Origin: Oscheius onirici
Lineage: Eukaryota; Nematoda; Chromadorea; Rhabditida; Rhabditidae
Length of the DNA stretch: 64,000 nt
Assembly (NCBI GenBank): GCA_932521025.1
Contig: OW051471.1
Coordinates: forward strand, 3,100,001-3,164,000
Direction: 5' to 3'
Shown in pieces: positions 56,627-64,000 of the stretch (position 1 is its first letter; each line of letters starts with the position of its first letter). Made by a program: the position numbers and the translations under genes. Below the pieces are notes generated by a model that was not told the origin of the DNA, made no database searches, and saw only the letters and a list, made by a program, of their open reading frames with translations.

Positions 56627-57829
56627 ATGAGTATGCGCCGTGCCATCCACGAGAAGAGGACTTTCGCTGGAAGGAAAAGAGTCATGGAGCTCTCGATCAA
56701 GCAGGAAAATGGTTGGCTCTTATAATTTATTTTCACTCCCATCTATGCAAATCGAAAGTTCGGCGAGATCAGCTTTCCAATTATCCTCGATGATGACGAG
56801 GAGAAAAAAGATGAGCTTCCGAGCCCGGCACTGGATACCAGCAAGAGTATTCCGGTTCCGAAACCGGTCGATGGCAAGAACCAAAAAGCTCAGGAGGATG
56901 AGAGGCAGGCTAACGGAGATCATGACGACCGTGGGACTGAAAATGATGCCATCGCAACTGGTAAAGAGGTTGACAAGGATCTGGACAAACAGAAGTCTCT
57001 GGGAAAGAAAACGTTTGTCGAGATAGTAAGCCAACTATCCGGTCAGAAGACACAGTCTGAAAATACTGTAAGTCAGGTTTGTTTTTACGAGACGAAGAGA
57101 GTGCCATCTTACAGGTTAAGGAACCCGTTATCTCTATCGGTCAAGGAACCAGCAGTGTTATCGAACAGGTTGGTTATAGCTTATTAGTTTTGTAGAAGGT
57201 GATACTGTATGCGTTTTTATCCATTTCCAGATCGAATCAGTAGACAACCCTAAAATTTAGCTTCTTGACTAAGTATCCAATTTTCGGGTGGAAAGATTGC
57301 GAAGTGGTTCTCAGAACGAATAAAAGCGGTTACGGCATCGTTTCTGTGGAAACAAACGATCTATAGACGAAAAGACAAGTTTTGCAGGCACAAGAAGGTC
57401 CCATCGACACCGAACAAGAGACTAGCAGAGCTCCCAATCAAGTTGGTTCTTTCTGAACAATAAGAGTACAGCCTTTTAGGGACTGGAAGATGTTATCATC
57501 TCTGTAAATTCAGTCAATGAAAGTGTTCAAAAGATCAGACAGGTTAATTTTTAGATAGAGAGAGAAATGACGATTTTCTAGAGTCAGAAGGACCCCAAAG
57601 ACGCCCAGATTACGAAACTCAAGGCGTCGAAAAAGAAGCTCAAGGATCAGCTGTCGAAACTGATCGATCACCTCGTGAGCTTTTGATCAAAATATTGTCA
57701 ATCAAATGTATTTTCAGAGCCAGCTCGATAAAATGAACCAGGATCTTCGAAAGGAGTTGAAGACTCTGAGGAAGAAGAACCTAGAGCTGGAAGAGGAGAG
57801 TCCTGATACCAAAAAGAGCCGTGTATAGA
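56627..57829 (+). CDS. Acidic coiled-coil protein
   Basis: The ATG at 56627 lies just behind TTTTATAG. A first exon (MSMRRAIHEKRTFAGRKRVM) is followed by an acidic Lys/Asp/Glu-rich region (ILDDDEEKKDELPSPALDTS, QANGDHDDRGTENDAIATGK). Short exons follow (VKEPVISIGQGTSSVIEQ; AQEGPIDTEQETSRAPNQ; GLEDVIISVNSVNESVQKIR), then a basic C-terminal coiled coil (KLKASKKKLKDQLSKLIDHL, LDKMNQDLRKELKTLRKKNL) ending TKKSRV. The join between the first exon and the acidic one is unclear because the phases differ by one base. No family is recognised; a nuclear or scaffold role is only a guess from composition. Confidence 0.6.
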
Positions 57830-58619
57830 TGCTGTGTTTTGTGTCTCAATTCTCTGGTGCTATTTGTTCTTGCCGGTTATGTTTTATCTCCTGCCCAGTA
57901 TCCTGGACTTCCCGTCAATATATACGATCTCTCTTATCTAAAAGAACCTTCCGTGCCATAAAGATTTTTACTCAGAAGTTTGAAAAGTTGTTCTTCATAG
58001 TGACGAGCTGAATGTAAAAGTAAGCTCTGTCTGTATTGGCTCTACTCGTTCTTCTTACTAATGGAATTCGCTTATAGTAGCAGAACCAGTAGGTTTGCGG
58101 CATGGTCAGTTAATCAAGCCTGAAGATGTTGGAAAAGGACGCGTATTCTCGACTACTGATCGAGAAGCTGCTACTTTCGTTCTTTAACGTTATTTCGTTG
58201 GAAATTAATACTCTCACTGTCGGTCTGAAGGAACTCTGCGTCCGAAGAGATTTTACTTCTCTTCTTTTACCTGAGTAGGACAAAGATAGTTCAAAGGTAC
58301 CAAAGAGTTTCCTATTGACTACAGAAACAGGCGACAGTCTTTGCTACAAGACTCTCACAAGTTTAGTCGTGTGCAGTGTGCAATTCAGTCAAATCACATC
58401 GAGAAGTTTGCTAGTTCATGCTGCTTTGTCTTTCCGCTGTCCGACTAGAAGAGAACAAGATTCTATGAAGTTTCCTGAGATAGACGAGGTGATAGTTCAC
58501 AAGACCATTGAAATCTCTAACTAGAATTCCCTGCAGCTCCCCCAAGATTCCCGTACCTCAGTGTCTTTCTGTCTTTTTGAAAGAAGAGAACAAAAGAACT
58601 GGCCACTACGATTTATTGA

Positions 58620-58964
58620 TTATGGATTCTGCGGGAGCGGAGCACTGCCTCCAGGAGCAGCGCCAGCAGAAACCTCGGAGACGGCGGCTGGAGGCACTGC
58701 CGGCATGTACTGACTGGTTGGCGGAGCGGCCTGGGACGAGGAGGAATCCGTTCCAGACGATCCGTTGAGCGGACGACCCAGCTTGCACTTTCTCTTCTTC
58801 TTCTTCGGATAGGGGACCGGATGGTCCGTTCCGTTGGCGAAGACTTCGTCGTTGCCGTAGTACAGGTAGCCGTAGTACAGAAGGGCTGCCAGACCTCCAA
58901 GCACGACGGCAGTCACGACCACGGTCCGACGTCCAGTAGGCGAGATCGGGCATCCATTCGACAT
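58620..58964 (-). CDS. Small single-pass membrane protein
   Basis: A single exon encodes 115 residues from ATG 58964. After a short N-terminus (MSNGCPISPTGRR) comes one membrane span (TVVVTAVVLGGLAALLYYGY), then a basic cluster (PKKKKRKCK) and a long Ser/Ala/Pro-rich tail ending PLPQNP. AATAAA on the minus strand overlaps the stop region. No domain is recognised; topology with the tail in the cytosol is suggested by the basic cluster next to the span. Confidence 0.65.
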   Translation of the reverse strand: MSNGCPISPTGRRTVVVTAVVLGGLAALLYYGYLYYGNDEVFANGTDHPVPYPKKKKRKCKLGRPLNGSSGTDSSSSQAAPPTSQYMPAVPPAAVSEVSAGAAPGGSAPLPQNP

Positions 58965-59029
58965 CGTGGCAGACGCTTGTGCACTTGGACTTTGAAGCAC
59001 TCTTCGAACTTTGAACTTTGTTTTTAAAA

Positions 59030-60547
59030 AGACCTAATCAAATAGACACTTGGAGATTTTTTTTAGAAGTTTTTAGCAAAGCATTCAAACACGGCAATTT
59101 GCTATTTGAAAACTTCCGAAACTTTAATTGAAGTTTGTCAATTAGACTTCAAAAAAAGTCTGTAGTACTTTTCGAAGTTTACACAACAACAAATGGCTCC
59201 AGCTTCTCCAAAGTATCAAGGAGTACCGCCGAGGACATTATTCTGAAGACGTCAGACGACCTGAGCATTCAGAAACCGATTGACTCGCAAATCGTCCGTT
59301 GTTAGACGGTATTCAAACGGTTGATGGCAGTAACCAAATGAAATCGGAGACACGTGCATTACAGAATAAGATGTTGATCTCTTTCATACGTACCGTGACG
59401 ATAGATAATTGCGGAAAGAATATCTCCAGATGACATCGCTGTCAGTGCATATGGAAACTTTGTGACATGTACTCGATTGACTTATCTCCGTTGCGTGGCA
59501 GTTTTAGAGTCCAAAGAGTCTGAAGAACGAGATCTTGATCATTCTCGTCATCAGGTTGGAATTGTCCTCGATAACTCCACAACAAGATTTACACTTTCTA
59601 CAATCTGAACAATAATTATTGACCCTCTCGGTCATAACATTTTTTCTGTGTGAGATATTGCAAGTCGGCAATATGTCCCATCCTTCTCTACATTTTGGTT
59701 AATTTGCGTCAAAATTTCTGAGTCCCGACAGGCTTGTGCCAAATGGGGCAGCTGGGGCGGGGCGGACAGATTTGCTAGAATCGCATCTACCAGAGGCTTG
59801 GTTCAAACTAAAGGTAAAAGAGGATCTTTGCAAAGTCAGAACTACCAGAGAAAGAACACGCTGACTACTAGGAGACAAGAAGAGGTACAAGAGGAGAACA
59901 AGTGGAGCCAACCTCTCTATCGTCTGCTCAGATGTCCCTGGAAGAAAACACCCTGTTTCAGTCCCTGGTTACTGTACTGATACTACTGATTCAGTCTTAT
60001 TCAGGCTGTACTTCTCTCTGTAATAAGCCTTGGAAATAGAGTATACCAACAGTAGTAGCTTGTGAACTCTAGAATCCTTCTTCTCCCTTTGTCCGGTCTT
60101 CTAGACCAGAGCGACGAGTTGTTCAGGTGGATCTTGACTAGAAAGGCTACAAGCATATATAGAAACTAAAAACAAAATCTTGTACTTTATAAGAGGGTAC
60201 TGTCCAAAACGGTAAGAAACCCTGAAGAAGACATACTTGGCTGATTGTCATCCAAGTTGGCTGGACTCAGACCACACAACAACTCAAGAAGACGATCCGA
60301 ACTCCTGTTTGCGCGAACATCTGGGTCCCCGGTCTAGAAGCTGGGAACTGGACAGCAATCTGATTGAGCCTGACAGAAACGATCAGAGTGTATTGCCAAG
60401 ATGAAATACCTTCGTTCGTGTGAAAGAACACACTTCGGAAGGAATCACGCTGAGAAAAGTGCCACCCTTGGGCCACTGAAGACTGTACTCCAGATAAAAC
60501 AACCGGCTCAGTGCTCGAAACTTCATTCACTATTTTACGATTAGCGT
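59030..60547. other. Intergenic, one mobile-element end
   Basis: Apart from the mariner-like end at 59601 I see no supported gene. Open frames (for example 60267-60530 minus) have no start or family match. Confidence 0.5.
59601..59690. mobile_element. Single end of the mariner-like MITE family
   Basis: After TA at 59599-59600 the sequence CAATCTGAACAATAATTATT continues GACCCTCTCGGTCATAAC, then TGTGTGAGATATTGC. This matches, with changes, the 52773 element end. No partner end was found nearby, so it is a truncated copy. Confidence 0.6.
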
Positions 60548-62137
60548 CTAAATGATGGCCGGATCCGGCTCTTCGTCAGCTCCTGCATCTTCGTCGATTG
60601 TCGGCTCGTCTGGCACCTCGTAGATTAGACACTTTTCCGTGAGGATGGTGACTCGCTTGTTGGCGTCCGTCTCCTCGGATCGCATTCCTACGCCTCCTTT
60701 GATTATGGACATGCGCTCGAGTTCCTTCAGATGTTCCCCTTTCTTCTTTTCGTCCTCGAAATCTTCCAATCCTCCCATTCTTTTGACTTTCGTAGGGTCG
60801 AGGGTTGTACCGTCTGCAAAGGCAGCCTGAAAAGAGAGTTGGTGTGCCAAAGAATCAGGTTGCCCAATAAAGTTCCGAAATCGATAGGAGCTTCGCCTCA
60901 TTCCACAAATGTCAGCATTGTATGGGGTTGTCAGGGTGCTTTCGGAATAGTTCACAGGTTTTGTTCCCTGGAAAGGAAGAGCAACAATGGTTGCGTGTTC
61001 AGCTAATGGGTAACGTTCAGAAGATTTTAGATGAAAAACAACCTAGCTATTCCTGACTGTCGAGACCGAATAGCATCGCAAGTTGGCTCACAACGGCGAC
61101 ATTTTCAATAGTGTCATAATCCAGGAAGCTATTTCAAATGATTTCGAAGGATATTGGGTGAAATTATTTCTCAAGGAATATCGAATGGCTCGTTGAGGTA
61201 GTTTGACTAGCTTTCTCGGTAATACTCGAGTCCTTTAAACCAATTCACCTGTCAGGTCGTAGTTTCATAGATTTCCGTGTCATACTAGACGAGACTTGAG
61301 GCTATTGACTTCATTTGCCATCCTTCCATGTTTTTTTTTTGTATAAAATAAACTGTCCATTCAGCTCTCAAAAAAGAAGTCAATAAAATTCTTAGAACCG
61401 GGAAGAAACGAAATTTCTAAAGAAAAATTTAAAAAAATGAACAATCCCGCTAAATAGAATTTTGCCGCGAAAAAGCGTTTGAATCCAGGGGGTTGCCAGC
61501 TCGAGTATTACCGCTTTCTCTTGTCAGCCGCATTCCTGTACGAATAGAAGGAAGGCTATTTCCTAGCCAACATTGACTCGTAGGAGAGAGCTCCAAACCA
61601 TAGAAAGGAGGTGAGCCAGTCTGTGAGGTATACTGTATCCAGCAGCTATTGCGAGATTCATAAACAGGCTTTAAGGGTGCGTCCAGTCCTTGTGTATCGG
61701 TACAGAAGTCAAATTGTTTCGATGCTTCGATAACCGGCTTTCGATCACCAGAGACAAAAGTGAAGAAAACAAACCTTTTCGTAGGTATTGGCCTCCGTCG
61801 CGAGAAGCTTCTGGACAGTGGATCGCGTTCCCAGTTCGAGTTCCGTCATCTGGGTGACGTCTTCTTTCATTTCTGACTCCTTGCTTCTGACGCTTTTCTT
61901 CTTCTCCTCGGCCCTCTCCTTGGCCATCTCTTTTCTGCTGCCAATCTTCGGCATCTTTTCATAGCTGCTCGTCGTTCTTGATGTTCCGGTCGACGTCGAC
62001 TGTGACAGTCCCTTCTTCTTCTTCATCTTGTTGGCAGTCGACTGTTTCAGCAGCTTCTTCGAGTCTTCGGTCCGCTCCGATTTGCGGGTACAGAGGAAGA
62101 GAAGAGTCGGAAATGAGACGAGCAGAAACAGCAGCAT
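60548..62137 (-). CDS. Signal-anchored, highly charged protein
   Basis: Exon 1 (62137 to 61775) starts with a membrane anchor (MLLFLLVSFPTLLFLCTRK) followed by a Lys/Ser/Glu-rich stretch (KRMKKKKG-like basic patch; EMAKERAEEKKKSVRSKESE; VQKLLATEANTYEK). Exon 2 (about 60829 to 60548) reads AAFADGTTLDPTKVKRMGGL and ends in an acidic tail (DEDAGADEEPDPAII). The join is phase 0 and gives about 212 residues. The 945-base intron is long for this window and contains MITE copy 2. The start lies 140 bases from the divergent gene at 62277. No family is recognised. Confidence 0.7.
61218..61512. mobile_element. MITE copy 2, same family, inside an intron
   Basis: The ends read GGTAATACTCGAG on both strands. 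The right end continues (reverse complement) CTGGCAACCCCCTGGATTCA, matching copy 1 at 43968 (AGCAGGCACCCCCCTCCATT). Flanks are exact copies of GCTTTCTC (61210-61217 and 61513-61520). The 295-base element has no coding capacity. Confidence 0.85.
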
Positions 62138-62276
62138 TGGGAGATTTGAGCGAATTCTGGGATTACATAGCCTTTGTTCAACATTACAAAAGAAACTTCA
62201 AATCAAAAGAAAGTTTGCAATTTCGAAAACTTTTAAAAGGTTTTTTCCGAATAAAAAAAGTCACAATAGCTGAACG
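62138..62276. promoter_or_regulatory. Short divergent intergenic region, shared promoter
   Basis: Only 139 bases separate the start codons of the genes at 62137 (minus) and 62277 (plus), so both promoters and leaders must lie here. It contains the A/T-rich stretch CCGAATAAAAAAAGTC. A shared control region is inferred from the spacing. Confidence 0.5.
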
Positions 62277-62618
62277 ATGTCGCAGAAGGAAGTCCCGTCG
62301 ATGGAGGAGGAGCATGCCCACCGCGAGCGTCGTCTGGCCTCGTTTCTGGCCGACTGTCAGCAGCAGCGTCTTGAAGCCGGCACGGAGCAACTCGAAGCTA
62401 TGAGTGCCGCCAAATCGCCCCAGAATCTGATGGAGAAGACCACGATGCAGCCATCTCCTTCGCTTCAACATTTCGGCTATGTGGCTCTGTCGGGAAAGCC
62501 GGAAGACGTCAAGCAGCTGCGCATCGATATCGTCCTGGAGCCGACGGTTGACGTGGTCAAGAACAAGGGAGACACCTTCCTCATCGATCTCGACTTGAAG
62601 GTACAGAAGCCGAATTGA
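62277..62618 (+). CDS. Small soluble protein of unknown family
   Basis: A single-exon frame of 113 residues starts at ATG 62277 (MSQKEVPSMEEEHAHRERRL). It has a charged helical N-terminal half and a more structured-looking C-terminal half (HFGYVALSGKPEDVKQLRID, DVVKNKGDTFLIDLDLKVQK). An AATAAA lies about 30 bases after the stop (near 62651), supporting a real transcript. Codon use is GC-rich at third positions like its neighbours. It is divergent with the membrane-protein gene at 62137. No family is recognised. Confidence 0.7.
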   Translation: MSQKEVPSMEEEHAHRERRLASFLADCQQQRLEAGTEQLEAMSAAKSPQNLMEKTTMQPSPSLQHFGYVALSGKPEDVKQLRIDIVLEPTVDVVKNKGDTFLIDLDLKVQKPN

Positions 62619-63806
62619 GGAGCAAAAGGTAAAAGACACTTTTGCATCGAATAAACTCATTTCGAGTGGAAGTCGTTGTTTGCAAGCTTTTTTTGTTGTA
62701 TCTCCTCTCTAACTGATCAGACCAATCCTTTCTTCTCTGTTTCAGTAGAGACTCTCGTGATTCACTCGCCAATTCATCTCCAGGCGTCTTTCCATTCCCA
62801 TAACCTTTCTTCCCTACACTCTGAGATCATTCAAGGGAACGTTCCTTCGTCTATTTCAGCTAGTACTCGAGCTCGTTTTAGCCTAGGTTTCTACATTTGA
62901 CCCAAAGTTGCCTCTGTTTGGGAAGAAACAGGTCAGATACACTTCTCTTCATCAGTGGAACAGATCTTCGGTGATTAAGAGAACGTATTGTATTTCTAGA
63001 CCATTGATAGTGGCGATAAATCCCGCGCATCCAGCTCCAATCTTCTGTCCGACGCTCAGGTGATAGAATGTCTTCTAAGATGGGTGAAATGCATTACAAA
63101 AATGCTTCTCTAGCTAGAAGCACTTCCTGGTCGTAGTCATTATTCTTATCTTGTTGCGATTGAACTCCAATCCGATTCTGTGCCAGTCAATCCGTTGTAA
63201 ACATTTGAATCAACCCTTTCGCGCCCGATCTGTTTACTTCACTGACATCATATTTCAGTCCTCTTGCTGCTGGCAAATCCTATGAAACTGAAGACTTTTA
63301 CTTTGCCACTCCAGTCCCTCTTCTTTTGTTTCTGAAAGAGCTAATGTTTCCAGATCAGACCCAGAGGGAATGCTGCCCTCTTGATCGATATCCCATCGGC
63401 GGTGTGAGCAAAATAGTCTTTTTGGCGCCTTTTGAGGAAAATATACATTTCTTTTCAAAGATTCTCCGGTTTAGGAGAATTCTGCTCTGAGAATCGGGGG
63501 AAAATCTATTTTTCTAGAAAAGTTTTTCACCCTTGACCACTGGAACAACTTACCGTGTATATTTCACTGTTAGATTATTTCCGATGCTCCAGTTCCAGAA
63601 AATTGTGTTTGGGGGGGGGGGGGGGGACATCCTTCTGTCCTCCTTTGAATAATTTCTTTAGTCTACTAGATGCCTCCGTTCTGAACAACGAAAGTTTGTT
63701 CCGACTCGGTAGTCTCTTCCAATACTAAATCTTTTCCCTTTCTCTTGAACCGTTTCCCATAACAGTCATCCACAAATCTTTTCCTCACTTTCCAGAACTG
63801 GGTAAA

Positions 63807-64000
63807 ATGGCCGTTACTGACGCTGTCGTTGAGTCGACCGAGAAGGAAGGTGAGTCAATAGTTTTCTAATCAGAGTCTCTTTCTAGATCAGGACGTGGCC
63901 TTCGACTGCTATTTATCAGAGCGAGAGGAAGAGATCTGTGACTGTCTCGAGTCAGGATTGAAAGTGGAAATCACTGGTCAGTCTTACTCTCTTACCAATC
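63807..64000 (+). CDS. 5' end of a gene cut by the window edge
   Basis: From ATG 63807 (MAVTDAVVESTEKE) a donor GTGAGT and an acceptor TTTCTAG join in frame to DQDVAFDCYLSEREEEICDC and LESGLKVEITG, ending at another donor (GTCAGT). The rest lies beyond the window. The acidic, Cys-containing start is not enough to name the protein. Confidence 0.55.

Overview
The window looks like a eukaryotic, animal chromosome segment, most likely from a nematode. Genes are cut into many exons by very short introns (mostly about 36-45 bases, GT...TTTCAG or TTTTTAG). Several start codons sit just behind a TTTCAG-like acceptor, as expected for trans-spliced messages. Orthologues of ordinary animal housekeeping genes are present. 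The species cannot be named from this sequence. Gene models were assembled by eye from reading frames, splice sites and family motifs, so exon edges may be a few bases off.

Layout. 0.4-2.2 kb: two divergently transcribed paralogues for small secreted hydrophobic proteins that share a conserved leader. 2.3-7.8 kb: a long coiled-coil gene or genes. 8.4-17 kb: gene-poor, with weak candidate exons only. 17.3-21 kb: a complete SLC13-family sodium/carboxylate cotransporter. 21-34.7 kb: gene-poor and pyrimidine-rich on the plus strand, holding an internally deleted pogo/Tigger-like transposon, a tRNA-like sequence and a small repeat. 34.8-42 kb: a compact adhesion GPCR (cadherin, EGF, HormR, GAIN/GPS, 7TM) with a nested antisense gene in an intron. 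42.4-44.4 kb: nested mobile elements and a rearranged piece of the PAPS-transporter gene. 44.6-64 kb: gene-dense, with an unknown gene, GMP reductase, GID8 (CTLH E3 ligase), DXO/Dom-3 decapping nuclease, an SLC35B2-type PAPS transporter, SKP1, a coiled-coil gene, small membrane-protein genes, a divergent gene pair and the start of a further gene at the right edge.

The genes do not form one pathway. GID8 and SKP1 both serve ubiquitin ligases, and GMP reductase and the PAPS transporter concern nucleotide metabolism and transport. I see no evidence that these neighbours act together. The most interesting points are these: an adhesion GPCR whose autoproteolysis site looks dead; a DXO homologue whose conserved E-x-K motif reads Q-I-K; two copies of one MITE family, each with a different exact 8-base target duplication; and a collage-like partial copy of the PAPS-transporter locus joined to a mobile element that also lies at the parent gene's promoter.
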